NCBI GenBank assembly: GCA_910583525.1
Contig: CAJTXL010000002.1
Location: forward strand, 91,278-155,277
Direction of reading: 5' to 3'
From: an uncultured Muribaculaceae bacterium
GTDB taxonomy: Bacteria > Bacteroidota > Bacteroidia > Bacteroidales > Muribaculaceae
Length of the DNA stretch: 64,000 bases
In this document: one piece after another, positions 17,524-26,334 of the stretch
How the letters are laid out: the number at the start of each line of letters is the position of its first letter
How positions within the stretch are numbered: the stretch's first letter is position 1
Notes under the pieces: generated by a model
What the model was told of the DNA's origin: nothing
The model's database searches: none
The model's input: only the letters and a program-made list of their open reading frames with translations
Made by a program: the position numbers and the translations under genes

Positions 17524-18849
17524 ATGGTTGAGAAATACAAGCTATACACCGGTTTCCTCTTCGGTGCGCTGTGGACGCTTCTGTGCTTCAATTTTGTCGC
17601 AGAAGAACTTGTTCCGCCGCTTGAGAAACTGCGTCCGGCGGTATATTTGATGTGTGACGGTATTTTTATAGTCCTCGGCCTTATTTCAATGCGCAACCGG
17701 CGTGACATCCTGATATTCGTGTCGTTTCTGCTTATCGCAATAGTATCGAAGTACCTCAACCATCTCGGGTTTATATACTTTATCAACGGCTTTCGTGACT
17801 TCATCGGTCTTATATTCGCGTTCCCGATTATCCGCTATCTGTGGAATTCGAAAAACGGTGAGCGTTTCATCAAGTCTTTCGACCGACAGTTGTACTTATT
17901 TCTTTGGCTTCAGGCATTCTGCCTGACGTGGCAGTTTATCCGCTATGGCGCAAACGACCACGGCGGCGGTACGCTTGGTTTCGGCGGTTCGGGAACGATT
18001 TCGACACTCATCTATTTCGTGTCGTTCTATCTCATTACAAAACGTTGGGACGATGTCAAGTCATACTGGCAAAACCTCAGAGCCAATAAAGTTTTGGTCT
18101 TCCTGTTTTTTCCCACTTTCCTAAACGAGACTAAAATCAGCTTTATCTTTTTCGCCTGCTATTTCCTGCTTCTGCTGAGGATTGACTGGTCGCTCCTGCG
18201 CAAGTTGATGCTTGCGTCGCCGCTTATTTTTGTAGGGGTGTTGGGTGTTGGATACGTATACTTGTCAGTCACCGACCAGGAAGCCGATTATGTGCTTTCA
18301 TACGATTTTTTTCAAAACTATCTTGTAGGCGAAGACATTGATTTTCTTGTAGAAATGTCTGAAAAAGTACAGGACGGGCTTATCGAAACCGATAATGTCT
18401 GGACTGTGGATATTCCGCGCTTCTCCAAGATTTTTCTCGCTCCCGAAGCCGTCGAAAAGACGGGCGGCGGTCAGCTTTTCGGTGCTGGCCTCGGACAGCT
18501 TAAAGGCGGCACAGTGCTCGCCTATACTCCGTTTGCCTTCAATAACAAATGGCTCATCAACGGTTCGCGACCTTGGTGGTTCAGCCTGTTCATCCAGTTG
18601 GGCTATATCGGCATAATATGGTTCTTTATTAACATGGCCGGGATTATCGGCATGAGCAGTGGTGTGCCTCGAGGTTTGAACATCAAGATTTTCCTGTGGG
18701 TGATTGTATTGCTCTCGCTGTTCTACAACGACTCACTGCGTATTTTCCCCTATTGTTTCCTCCTGTTCTATGGTGGTGCTTATTCGACGTTTGGAGTTCC
18801 GGCTGGTGTTGATAACAAAGATTTGAAAAATGTCGACAGACAGCGTTGA
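17524..18849 (+). CDS. Membrane protein, probable EPS/O-antigen polymerase (Wzy-like)
   Basis: 441 residues with about ten hydrophobic segments and one large extracytoplasmic loop (about 258-345), the usual layout of Wzy polymerases and O-antigen ligases. The stretch 'FPTFLNETKISFIFF' before that loop is of the type seen in EPS polymerases. Sequence conservation in the family is weak, so the call rests on topology and on position between the co-polymerase and the flippase. It overlaps the flippase start by 20 bases, suggesting translational coupling. Lower GC than the enzyme operon, as is usual for surface polysaccharide genes. Confidence 0.75.
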   Translation: MVEKYKLYTGFLFGALWTLLCFNFVAEELVPPLEKLRPAVYLMCDGIFIVLGLISMRNRRDILIFVSFLLIAIVSKYLNHLGFIYFINGFRDFIGLIFAFPIIRYLWNSKNGERFIKSFDRQLYLFLWLQAFCLTWQFIRYGANDHGGGTLGFGGSGTISTLIYFVSFYLITKRWDDVKSYWQNLRANKVLVFLFFPTFLNETKISFIFFACYFLLLLRIDWSLLRKLMLASPLIFVGVLGVGYVYLSVTDQEADYVLSYDFFQNYLVGEDIDFLVEMSEKVQDGLIETDNVWTVDIPRFSKIFLAPEAVEKTGGGQLFGAGLGQLKGGTVLAYTPFAFNNKWLINGSRPWWFSLFIQLGYIGIIWFFINMAGIIGMSSGVPRGLNIKIFLWVIVLLSLFYNDSLRIFPYCFLLFYGGAYSTFGVPAGVDNKDLKNVDRQR

Positions 18850-20368
18850 TAAGAACAAACGGATAATGCGGAATACATTTTTCTTGTATTTCCGCATGAT
18901 TTTTGTGCTTCTTGTCTCATTGTACACGTCGAGGGTGGTTTTGGAAGTTCTTGGCGTTGTAGATTATGGCATATACAATGTTGTCGGCGGAATTGTGTCT
19001 TTTATGGCCTTTTTTAATACGAGTCTGTCGAATGTGTCGCAGCGGTATATCAATATTGGCCTTGGTGAGAAAGATCCGGAAAAAACTTCTTTGGCCTTTG
19101 CCCAAAGCCTGACTTTGTTTTTGCTTGTTTCACTGACGATAGTGCTTCTTGCCGAAACTTTGGGGGTGTGGTTTGTCGAAACTCGTCTTACCATCCCTGC
19201 CGGCCGGGAATATGCGGCGTTTTGGGTGTTGCAGTTTTCCCTGCTTTCGATGGTGTGCACCATCAATCAGGTGACGTTTATGAGTGATATTGTCGCCAAT
19301 GAAAGTATGGGCATTTATGCATATCTCGGCGTCTTTGAGGCGCTTGCAAAGCTCTCAATAGTGTTGGCGCTTCGTGTTTTCGGGTCGGGAGACTCTCTTG
19401 TGCTTTATGCGGCGCTTATTGCATTTGTGTCGCTGGTGACCACATTGTTCTATATAATTTATTGCCGTCGACGTTTCCCGGAAGCCAGGCTGCGTATGGT
19501 GTGGCATTGGCCGCTTGTGAAGGAGATGGGTCGTTTTATGGGGTATAATCTGTACGGATGCTTCTGTTGGACTGCCGGATTTCAGGGAGCCAATGTTTTG
19601 CTTAATATATTCTTTGGCCCAACAATCAATGCCGCAAGAGGTCTTGCAATGCAGATAAACTCTGTCATACTCCGCTTTGCCGTCAATCTCTCCATGGCTT
19701 TCAAGGCTCAAGTGATGCAGTCGTTTGCTGTAGGGCAGATAGAATATATGACCTCCTTACTTAAAAAGTGCAGCGTCTACTCGTTTTTATGCGTATTTTT
19801 CCTTGCATTGCCGGTGGTTTCAAACATCGATTTTGTTCTCGCATTGTGGCTCAAAGAGGTGCCGCCGTTTACTGCTGTTTTCGTGTGTCTGGTGATTTTA
19901 GACTCTCTATTTGTGTGTCTGTCCGATGTGCTTTGGCTTGGGACGAGTGCCACGGGCGAAATACGGCGTAATCAGGTCTATGGACGCTCGCTGATGCTTG
20001 TCGGTCTGGTGGTTTCGTATATGATTTTGAAAATCCATGCCGACCCGTTGGTGCCGTTCATAGTCACCATCTTGGTTTCAATCCTGTATTTGGTTTATTC
20101 GCTTTTTGATTTGAGAATGCAGATTGGTTTAAGCGTGAGGCATTATTTTTCAGCGGTTGTCAAGCCATTATCCATAGTGGCATTTTCGCTTGGCTTTTCA
20201 ATCATTCTCATTTGTTTGTTTGTGCAACAAGGCTTTGTGCGATTGTTGTGTGTGGTTGCCGCCGAACTTGCCGTAGGACTCCCGATTATATATTTGAAGG
20301 TGCTTGATGGCCAAGAACGCAATTTTGTACGCAACAAACTTCTTGGATTCTTAGGCCGTAAAGGTTGA
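18830..20368 (+). CDS. Polysaccharide flippase (Wzx-like, MVF/MATE fold)
   Basis: 512 residues with about twelve to fourteen transmembrane segments. The beginning 'NTFFLYFRMIFVLLVSLYTS' followed by 'RVVLEVLGVVDYGIYNVVGG' is typical of the oligosaccharide flippase family in Bacteroidales. It would move undecaprenyl-diphosphate-linked repeat units across the inner membrane for the Wzy-like polymerase encoded just upstream. It is the last + strand gene of the EPS cluster and converges with the TupA-like gene 31 bases further on; no clear terminator hairpin was found between them. AT-rich relative to its surroundings. Confidence 0.85.
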   Translation: MSTDSVDKNKRIMRNTFFLYFRMIFVLLVSLYTSRVVLEVLGVVDYGIYNVVGGIVSFMAFFNTSLSNVSQRYINIGLGEKDPEKTSLAFAQSLTLFLLVSLTIVLLAETLGVWFVETRLTIPAGREYAAFWVLQFSLLSMVCTINQVTFMSDIVANESMGIYAYLGVFEALAKLSIVLALRVFGSGDSLVLYAALIAFVSLVTTLFYIIYCRRRFPEARLRMVWHWPLVKEMGRFMGYNLYGCFCWTAGFQGANVLLNIFFGPTINAARGLAMQINSVILRFAVNLSMAFKAQVMQSFAVGQIEYMTSLLKKCSVYSFLCVFFLALPVVSNIDFVLALWLKEVPPFTAVFVCLVILDSLFVCLSDVLWLGTSATGEIRRNQVYGRSLMLVGLVVSYMILKIHADPLVPFIVTILVSILYLVYSLFDLRMQIGLSVRHYFSAVVKPLSIVAFSLGFSIILICLFVQQGFVRLLCVVAAELAVGLPIIYLKVLDGQERNFVRNKLLGFLGRKG

Positions 20369-20399
20369 GAAGGCTGTTAGGTCTGTCGGAATTGCCATG

Positions 20400-21296
20400 T
20401 TATTGGATGTATGCCATAAAATCTTTCATGGCTTGTGCTGTAAAGTAGGTGTTGACATCGGGCGTAAGTGTCACCTCGCCAAATCGACATTCGCCGTTGA
20501 TGTCATAGAAATCTATTCGGGCGAAAGGCAAGCCAGCCGAAAGGGCTTTTGCTGCCGCAATCATTTGGGACAATGATGCGGGCCGTTTTATCTTATGGCT
20601 GATAGGGCGTTTCACTACGTTGGCAATCGGTTGCCAATCCATGTCGAATGCCATGTTCGGGGTTACATGACCGTTTACTTTACGGTCTTCATAGTATAGT
20701 ATAAACCGTGGCATCCCGTCGAAACAGAAGAATTTGTAGTCTTGTGGCAATTTTTCGCCTTCGCCCTTTAATTCGTAAAGTTCCTCGGCAAGTATCCTCG
20801 GTCTGATTTGAGCGTAATGTACTTGGCCCGACAGCTCTCCGTATGGAAATCTCAGCCACTTTTTGAGTTGCGCTTTTGTGGCTTCGATGTCAAGTTTGGA
20901 TTTGTCGCGCACTAATATATTTGTGCCGCAGCCGTTGTTGGTCTTTAATACAAATTTGTCGGGGAGGCTCGACCAGTCAATATCTTCCTCGCAATCCCAT
21001 GTGCCGTAGAGTTGCGGCAGGACATTCTCTTTGCCGATGCGCTCTTTGACATATTCGCGCACTTTTATTTTGTCGGCAAGGTCTCCGTAGTGTCGGAGCA
21101 GAGGCTTGTCCTTGGTCGCTTCTATCATATTGGCAATGGCAAACTCTTGGAGGTTTTTTGGTTTGTCCCAATTGATTTTAGAACCTGTCCAGCGCCAATA
21201 TCTGAAGCCTAAAATTGTTTTAGGCATTTTCGATGTCAACAGCGCCATCAATTTTAATATCGGATAGGGTATTTTTTCTAATTTGCTGTTTGCCAT
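20400..21296 (-). CDS. TupA-like ATP-grasp protein
   Basis: 298 residues. Motifs of the TupA-like ATP-grasp family: 'LYGTWDCEEDIDWSSLPDKF' then 'VLKTNNGCGTNILV' (nucleotide-binding loop, about 132-145), 'LAEELYELKGEG', 'DYKFFCFDGMPRF' and 'ARIDFYDINGECRFGEVTLT', with the acidic metal ligands near the end. In surface polysaccharide loci such proteins ligate an amino acid or similar acid to a sugar or to another acid using ATP, or are annotated as glycosyltransferases; the substrate here is unknown. Its start overlaps the stop of the GT4 gene by one base, placing it last in the four-gene - strand operon. Confidence 0.82.
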   Translation of the reverse strand: MANSKLEKIPYPILKLMALLTSKMPKTILGFRYWRWTGSKINWDKPKNLQEFAIANMIEATKDKPLLRHYGDLADKIKVREYVKERIGKENVLPQLYGTWDCEEDIDWSSLPDKFVLKTNNGCGTNILVRDKSKLDIEATKAQLKKWLRFPYGELSGQVHYAQIRPRILAEELYELKGEGEKLPQDYKFFCFDGMPRFILYYEDRKVNGHVTPNMAFDMDWQPIANVVKRPISHKIKRPASLSQMIAAAKALSAGLPFARIDFYDINGECRFGEVTLTPDVNTYFTAQAMKDFMAYIQ

Positions 21297-22351
21297 TATT
21301 TTGATTGTGTCAGGAGTTCGATGTACATTTTTTCAAAGCACTTTTCTACGTTGGATGCGTGGAATTTGTGTGCATGTTCGGCCGACTTGATGCCCATCTC
21401 GGAGCGTTCGACGGGGTGGGCAAGCATCCATGCGATTGCCTCCGATATGTCGTCGACGTTTCTCGGGTTCACCGTTATTCCGTTTTCGCCGTCGCTGACG
21501 AGGTCGGTTATGCCGCCGACATCGGTTGTTATTATCGGGAGTCCGTAGTTCATGGCTTCGAGAATGGATATCCCAAACGATTCGAATATTGATGGATGTA
21601 CGAATACGTCGCTCTTTTGCAGCAGGCGGTTTTTGCCGTCAGCGTCGAGCCATCCGTGGTATTTTATCATGTCGGATATGCCGTATTGTGAAATCAGATG
21701 CTCCATGCGTGTCACTTCGCCGATGCCACCTATATGAAGCTCGATTTTGCCTTCAAATTGCTGTTTGTTGCGGCCAATGGCTTCGATGGTTTCAAATATG
21801 CCTTTGCGGTCGTCGAGTGCGCCGAAATAAGACAGGATTAACGGCCCTTCGCTTGTTTTAGGCTTGCGAACCGGCGAATAGTTGTCGATAGAGTTCGGTA
21901 TGTAGAACACCTTCCGGCCTAAGTTGTTGTTACGCAGGAAGCTCACGAAGTTAGTGGAAACTGTGGCAGTGGCATCGGCATGATTGCACACAGAACTTAC
22001 GGCCTTGCTCCTGCTTTTGTAGAACTCCTCAAACTTGGCGCCGTGGATGTGCAACACGACCTTTTTCCCGAGCGCTTTCATCAGCATCACGAAAATGCTG
22101 CAACGGAAGAAGTCGGAGAACGATGCCGAGTGGATATGCGCGATTTTGTATTTGGGCGAAATGTATCGCAGGCATTTGAAAGCGGCTGTAATCGGCAGGA
22201 TATATTTCGAAAATCCGTCTTGATGGATTTTGACGAAATTAAAAGTCTCCATCATTGCCGACTGAGATTTGATTACGGTGGCTATGCCGCCGCGACCTTC
22301 GGGCGATGTCCCGATGACAATGACTTTGTCGCTTATGCCTTTGCTTATCAT
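21296..22351 (-). CDS. Glycosyltransferase family 4
   Basis: 351 residues. I start at ATG 22351 (MISKGISDKVIVIG), because the start shares a base with the stop of the GT2 gene (TAATG) and the longer in-frame extension would run into it. The N-terminal half begins 'KVIVIGTSPEGRGGIATVI', and the C-terminal GT-B domain has 'DVFVHPSIFESFGISILEAM' with the EX7E motif and 'GLPIITTDVGGI'. Retaining transferases of this family use nucleotide sugars to extend lipid-linked repeat units in the cytoplasm. Sugar and linkage cannot be predicted. Confidence 0.9.
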   Translation of the reverse strand: MISKGISDKVIVIGTSPEGRGGIATVIKSQSAMMETFNFVKIHQDGFSKYILPITAAFKCLRYISPKYKIAHIHSASFSDFFRCSIFVMLMKALGKKVVLHIHGAKFEEFYKSRSKAVSSVCNHADATATVSTNFVSFLRNNNLGRKVFYIPNSIDNYSPVRKPKTSEGPLILSYFGALDDRKGIFETIEAIGRNKQQFEGKIELHIGGIGEVTRMEHLISQYGISDMIKYHGWLDADGKNRLLQKSDVFVHPSIFESFGISILEAMNYGLPIITTDVGGITDLVSDGENGITVNPRNVDDISEAIAWMLAHPVERSEMGIKSAEHAHKFHASNVEKCFEKMYIELLTQSK

Positions 22352-23340
22352 TAATCTTTGCCTTGTAGTTTTCTGATTATGCCGCGGATGCCGTGCATCG
22401 TGGCCCGATAGCCCGGCAGATTGATGCACAGAGTGGTGTGCACAGCCAAACGTGTGCCGATGCAACGTTTTATTTCGGTGAAACTGAGAAGTGATTCGAC
22501 TCTCGGGTCAATCTTGCACAGAAGGGAGGCCGGCACGCCTTTTTCAAGATACAGGCTGAGATAACGGATTATCAGCCCGATATTGTCTGAATGAAGGTGC
22601 GGCGCGTGCTTTTCGACGTAGTCATAGCATTGAAATAATCCCGAGAATTGAACTTGGACGTCGCGTGCGCTTGGTTTCCGTCGTGTTGCCGAAGCATCGT
22701 TAATCCAATAGTAGTATGTAGTTTTGGGCACCGGCTGGATGCTCACATCTTTGCTTAGCAGAATTTCTGTCAGAAGTATGCGGTCTTCAGAGAACACTTG
22801 GGATGTCTTTGCCGTATAGTTTTTGTCGTCGAAAAGTCTGCGGTTGAACAGTGTGCCGCATAGAGATGGCGAGTTCCAATGAAGTATCGAGCGAAGATAA
22901 CTCTCGGACGTCATGCCGCACTTTTGTGAGCGCGGTCTGTAGATTTTTTTGCCGTTGGTATTTACAAGACACATGTCGCCGATTGTCAGGTCTGCCCCGG
23001 AGGCTTCTGCGGCGTCGTAGAGCGCTTGCAATGCGTCGGTTGGCAGATAGTCGTCGCTGTCGCAGAAAAAAAAGTATTGTCCGCTTGCTTGAGAGTAAGC
23101 GGTGTGACGTGCGAGCATAGGCCCCTCATTGACGGGCTTATCGATGATTTTTATGCGCTTGTCATGGTCGGCGTACTCTTTGAGGATGTCAAGAGAGCTG
23201 TCGGGTGATGCGTCGTTGACGCACACCACCTCAAAGTCGCCGAAGCTTTGCCCTAATATCGAGTCGAGGCAGCGGCGCAGATATTGCTCTACGTTGTAGA
23301 CCGGAATGAGTACTGATATGGATGGTTGACGGTCGCCCAT
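22351..23340 (-). CDS. Glycosyltransferase family 2
   Basis: 329 residues with the GT-A signature at the start: 'ISVLIPVYNVEQYLRRCLDS', 'VVCVNDASPDSS' and the metal-binding 'FFFCDSDDYLP' (about 91-101). The rest is a variable acceptor domain. It would add a sugar to the EPS repeat unit. Stop and start of the downstream GT4 gene share one base (TAATG), and the acetyltransferase gene lies 51 bases upstream in the same direction. Confidence 0.92.
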   Translation of the reverse strand: MGDRQPSISVLIPVYNVEQYLRRCLDSILGQSFGDFEVVCVNDASPDSSLDILKEYADHDKRIKIIDKPVNEGPMLARHTAYSQASGQYFFFCDSDDYLPTDALQALYDAAEASGADLTIGDMCLVNTNGKKIYRPRSQKCGMTSESYLRSILHWNSPSLCGTLFNRRLFDDKNYTAKTSQVFSEDRILLTEILLSKDVSIQPVPKTTYYYWINDASATRRKPSARDVQVQFSGLFQCYDYVEKHAPHLHSDNIGLIIRYLSLYLEKGVPASLLCKIDPRVESLLSFTEIKRCIGTRLAVHTTLCINLPGYRATMHGIRGIIRKLQGKD

Positions 23341-23391
23341 GCTTCTTCGTGTTTGCGGATGATGGAATTGTTGCTTGCAGCCCGGTAAAAA

Positions 23392-23937
23392 TCATGAACG
23401 AAATCTGATGATTTTTGCCGGGTTGCCGGCAACGACTGCATATGGCGGAATTTCTTTTGTCACTACAGCCCCGGCGCCTATGATGGCTCCTTTGCCTATG
23501 GCATAGTTTTTTGCAACGATTATGGCGCGAGCGCCAATCCACACGTCGTCGCCTATTGTCAAGCTCGATGTTTCAAGATTGCCTTGTGATATCATAGGGA
23601 CTGAAATGTCATCGTTGCGGTGTCCGCCTCCTATAATGAGCACATCTTGGGCCATCATCACGTAATCGCCAATGTCTATTTTCGTTTGGTGCATCTTGAA
23701 ACGGTCACCAAGGCTCGACAGGTTGCCTATTGTCAATTTGCTGCCGGTGCCGATATAGGCTTTGTGCCCGATGTGGCTTTCTTTACTGATGCCATTGTTG
23801 ACGGTGTGCAGGGCCAGGGCTTTAAGTTTGCGTATGATTTTCCAGCCGGGGAACCTTGCCGATGGCACCCAATAAAGGATGCCATAATATATGCTTAGGC
23901 AAAAAGCCGTTTTTAGGTTTCTGATTGCTTTTGTCAT
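23392..23937 (-). CDS. Left-handed beta-helix acyltransferase (EPS O-acetyltransferase)
   Basis: 181 residues with hexapeptide repeats through most of the length ('SHIGHKAYIGTGSKLTIG', 'IDIGDYVMMAQDVLIIGGGH', 'LTIGDDVWIGARAIIVA', 'AIGKGAIIGAGAVVTKEIP') and the end 'YAVVAGNPAKIIRFR', the pattern of maltose/galactoside O-acetyltransferases and WcaF/WcaB-type proteins. A catalytic His is likely in 'GGGHRND'. It would acetylate a sugar of the repeat unit with acetyl-CoA. First gene of the - strand EPS operon; the promoter is just upstream at 23977-24007. Confidence 0.9.
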   Translation of the reverse strand: MTKAIRNLKTAFCLSIYYGILYWVPSARFPGWKIIRKLKALALHTVNNGISKESHIGHKAYIGTGSKLTIGNLSSLGDRFKMHQTKIDIGDYVMMAQDVLIIGGGHRNDDISVPMISQGNLETSSLTIGDDVWIGARAIIVAKNYAIGKGAIIGAGAVVTKEIPPYAVVAGNPAKIIRFRS

Positions 23938-23976
23938 TTTGGTATAAGAAAGCTGTCAGCTTTTTTATAGACTCTA

Positions 23977-24007
23977 CAAAGGTATTCAGAATTTTTTAAT
24001 TCGCCAA
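23977..24007 (-). promoter_or_regulatory. Bacteroidetes-type promoter of the - strand EPS operon
   Basis: On the - strand the sequence TACCTTTG (23984-23977) fits the -7 consensus TAnnTTTG, and a TTG lies 20 bases upstream (24007-24005) where the -33 element is expected. It would start transcription about 30 bases before the acetyltransferase ATG. The -33 part lies inside the end of the DAACS symporter gene. A short hairpin (AAAGC/GCTTT) lies in the resulting leader around 23950-23966. Confidence 0.65.
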
Positions 24008-25198
24008 CCTTTTGTGTGCACTCTTGGACGCAAAAATCGAGTCTACGATTTGGGCTATGGCTCCGTCGCCGGTTATGTTGCATGCGGTGCCGAAGCTGTC
24101 CATGGCGATGTAGAGGGCTATCATCATGGCGTTGTCGGCTTCGCTGAAGCCCAGCAGCGACGTCAGCAGTCCGAGCGACGCCATTATTGCTCCGCCGGGG
24201 ACGCCGGGGGCGGCGACGATGGTGATGGCGAGCATGGCTATGAAGCCGGCGAACATCATGGCGTCGAAAGGCATGCCTTTTACGAGCATTATTGCCACGG
24301 CGCAGCATACTATCTTGAGTGTCGAGCCGGACATGTGTATGGTAGCGCACAGCGGCACGACGAAGCCTGCGGTATCGCGGCTGACGCCCATGCGGATTGT
24401 GCGTTCGAGCGTAACGGGAATGGTGGCTGCCGACGACTGTGTGCCGAGCGCCGTGGCGTAGGCCGGCAGCATGGTCCACAGCGATTTGAACGGATTGCGG
24501 CGCGAGAAGATAGCGGCGATGCAGTATTGGAGCACGAGCACGCCTATATGCAGCACGAAGATGACGGCTATGATTTTTATGAACGTCGCCAGCACCGGCG
24601 CCACGGTGCCGGATGCGGCCATGTTCAGGAATATCGAGAAGATGTAGACGGGCAGCAGCGGTATTATGACTTTCATAATGACGAGCTGGATGACGTTGCG
24701 GAAGTCGCCTATGATTTTCTTCAGTGTGGGCGTGGTGCCGGGGGCTACGGCGCAGCTGAATCCGAGCACGAAGGCGAGCACCAATGCCGCCATTACCGTC
24801 ATGAGCGGTTCTATGTCTATCGTGAAGAAGGGCAGGGGTGTCATGTCTGCACCGCCTCCGGCAGCCGTGTAGTAGCTTCCGGTTTCAATAAGCCGGGGGA
24901 AGACTGTCGCCGATGTGCCGTAGGCAAGCATGCCGGCGCCGAAGGTCATTGCGTAGGCTATGGCAACGGTTGCAGCGAGCATCGCGCCTGCTTTTCGCCC
25001 TATATCGGCTATCGCCGGCGCTACGAAGCCGACGATGAGCAGCGGTATTATGAAGCCGAGGAATGAGCTGAAGATGCTCCCGAAGGTGGCGAATGTGCGC
25101 GACAGCCACATCGGAAAGAAATTGCCTGCGGCGATGCCGAGGGCTATGGCAATGATTACCTTGGCGAGCAGGCCAAGGCGCGGAAGGCGTGTTTTCAT
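23996..25198 (-). CDS. Dicarboxylate/amino acid:cation symporter (DAACS family)
   Basis: 400 residues, start at ATG 25198, which overlaps the tatC stop by 4 bases; a longer in-frame extension crosses the whole tatC gene and is not real. About eight transmembrane helices plus two re-entrant loops. The serine-rich loop 'ALGTQSSAATIPVTLE' and the 'NITGDGAI' motif (counterpart of NMDGT) mark the family of glutamate/aspartate/serine-threonine transporters driven by Na+ or H+. Amino acid or C4-dicarboxylate uptake is likely; the substrate cannot be fixed. The link with tatAC appears to be a shared transcript rather than shared function. Confidence 0.9.
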   Translation of the reverse strand: MKTRLPRLGLLAKVIIAIALGIAAGNFFPMWLSRTFATFGSIFSSFLGFIIPLLIVGFVAPAIADIGRKAGAMLAATVAIAYAMTFGAGMLAYGTSATVFPRLIETGSYYTAAGGGADMTPLPFFTIDIEPLMTVMAALVLAFVLGFSCAVAPGTTPTLKKIIGDFRNVIQLVIMKVIIPLLPVYIFSIFLNMAASGTVAPVLATFIKIIAVIFVLHIGVLVLQYCIAAIFSRRNPFKSLWTMLPAYATALGTQSSAATIPVTLERTIRMGVSRDTAGFVVPLCATIHMSGSTLKIVCCAVAIMLVKGMPFDAMMFAGFIAMLAITIVAAPGVPGGAIMASLGLLTSLLGFSEADNAMMIALYIAMDSFGTACNITGDGAIAQIVDSIFASKSAHKRLAN

Positions 25199-26013
25199 GC
25201 AGAGACGGGTGTTGGCAACTCTTTTTCGGCCGGAACGAGCCTTGCCCCGATTTCCCAAAGGGCGTAGATGGGGGTGAATACGAGGAAGAGGGTGAAGGGG
25301 TCGCCGGTGGGCGTTATCACGGCCGCAACGATAAGGAGCACCACGATGGCGTGGCGGCGGTAGCGGCGGAAGAATGAGCGCGTCAGCACGCCTATGCGTC
25401 CGAGGAGCCATGCCAGAAGTGGCAGTTCGAAGACGGTGCCCATCATCACGAGCAGCATGAAGAAATTGTCCATGTAGGAGTCGAGCGAGACGATGGGGCG
25501 GATTGCTTCGCTGAGCTGGTAGCCTGCAAGGAAGCGCACGGCGAGCGGAAACACCAGGAAGTAGCCGGTGGCGACGCCGAGGTAGAACATGAGGTTGCCG
25601 AAAATGAAGGCTTTGCCTGCGTTGCGCCGCTCGTTTTCGTATAGCGCCGGCGCTATGAAGCCCCAAAGAAGATAGATGATTATCGGAAATCCGAGCACGA
25701 GTGCCGTCCAGCATGCCGCAGAGAGGTGTATGAAGAGCTGCGATGCGAGTTCGATGCTGACGATGTCGACTTTGAACGAAGGGTCGGTGGAGAGGCCCGA
25801 ATCGGCCATGCCTACCGACGAAAGCACGCGGTCGAAGAAGGCATATGTGGGAAAGGTGCCTGAACACGGTGCCATGATGATGTTGTCGAACACCCATGGC
25901 ATGGCAATGAAAGCGCCCACCGCCAGGATTGCCATGACGATTACGATATGGAAAAGCACCCGGCGCAGCGCGTCGAGGTGTTCCCAGAAGCTCATCTGGG
26001 TTTCTTCGGGCAT
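25195..26013 (-). CDS. tatC: Sec-independent protein translocase TatC
   Basis: 272 residues with six transmembrane segments. N-terminal 'MSFWEHLDALRRVLFH' matches the conserved TatC start (the Glu binds the twin-arginine signal), 'FIAPALYENERRNAGK' is the conserved loop after helix 2, and 'VITPTGDPFTLFLVFTPIY' is the family motif near the end. An insertion of about 35 residues between helix 1 and helix 2 is typical of Bacteroidetes TatC. It follows tatA by 14 bases and overlaps the symporter by 4. No tatB is present. Confidence 0.95.
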   Translation of the reverse strand: MPEETQMSFWEHLDALRRVLFHIVIVMAILAVGAFIAMPWVFDNIIMAPCSGTFPTYAFFDRVLSSVGMADSGLSTDPSFKVDIVSIELASQLFIHLSAACWTALVLGFPIIIYLLWGFIAPALYENERRNAGKAFIFGNLMFYLGVATGYFLVFPLAVRFLAGYQLSEAIRPIVSLDSYMDNFFMLLVMMGTVFELPLLAWLLGRIGVLTRSFFRRYRRHAIVVLLIVAAVITPTGDPFTLFLVFTPIYALWEIGARLVPAEKELPTPVSA

Positions 26014-26027
26014 GGTTCTGCCGGAAG

Positions 26028-26228
26028 TTATTTTGTTTTGTCTTCGGTTTCGAGGGGCTTTTCAATCTCGGCCTTGGCCTCTTCCATGCCTTTGCGGAAA
26101 GAGTGCAGGCCCTTGCCGAGGCCGCGCATCAGTTCGGGTATTTTCTTGCCGCCGAACAGCAGCAGTATCACGAGAAATATAATCAGCCATTCCCAACCGC
26201 GAAGGTTGCCGAGAAACAATGGTAACAT
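26028..26228 (-). CDS. tatA: Twin-arginine translocase subunit TatA/TatE
   Basis: 66 residues: a single N-terminal membrane helix ('WEWLIIFLVILLLFGGKKIP'), the hinge and 'ELMRGLGKGLHSFRKGMEEA' amphipathic helix, then a charged tail. It forms the pore with TatC for export of folded proteins. Directly upstream of tatC and divergent from fabD. Confidence 0.95.
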   Translation of the reverse strand: MLPLFLGNLRGWEWLIIFLVILLLFGGKKIPELMRGLGKGLHSFRKGMEEAKAEIEKPLETEDKTK

Positions 26229-26292
26229 GCTTTGTTGTGTGTTTTGTGGTTTATTACTAATGTAAAGTTACTGATAATTGCGCAAAAATGCG

Positions 26293-26300
26293 TATCTTTG
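26293..26300 (+). promoter_or_regulatory. Promoter -7 element of the fabD operon
   Basis: TATCTTTG fits TAnnTTTG and lies 35 bases before the fabD start. A convincing -33 TTTG at the usual distance is not seen. Confidence 0.55.
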
Positions 26301-26334
26301 CATCGATTTTTTAGAATTTTTATCAACTGACTAT

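Noticed and set aside
24014..25066. 350-codon frame on the + strand opposite the symporter
   Set aside because: Composition is biased (His/Gly/Glu/Tyr) as expected for an antisense shadow; no domain.
25199..26065. N-terminal extension of the DAACS symporter
   Set aside because: It runs across the entire tatC gene in another frame; the start at 25198 fits the family and the 4-base overlap.
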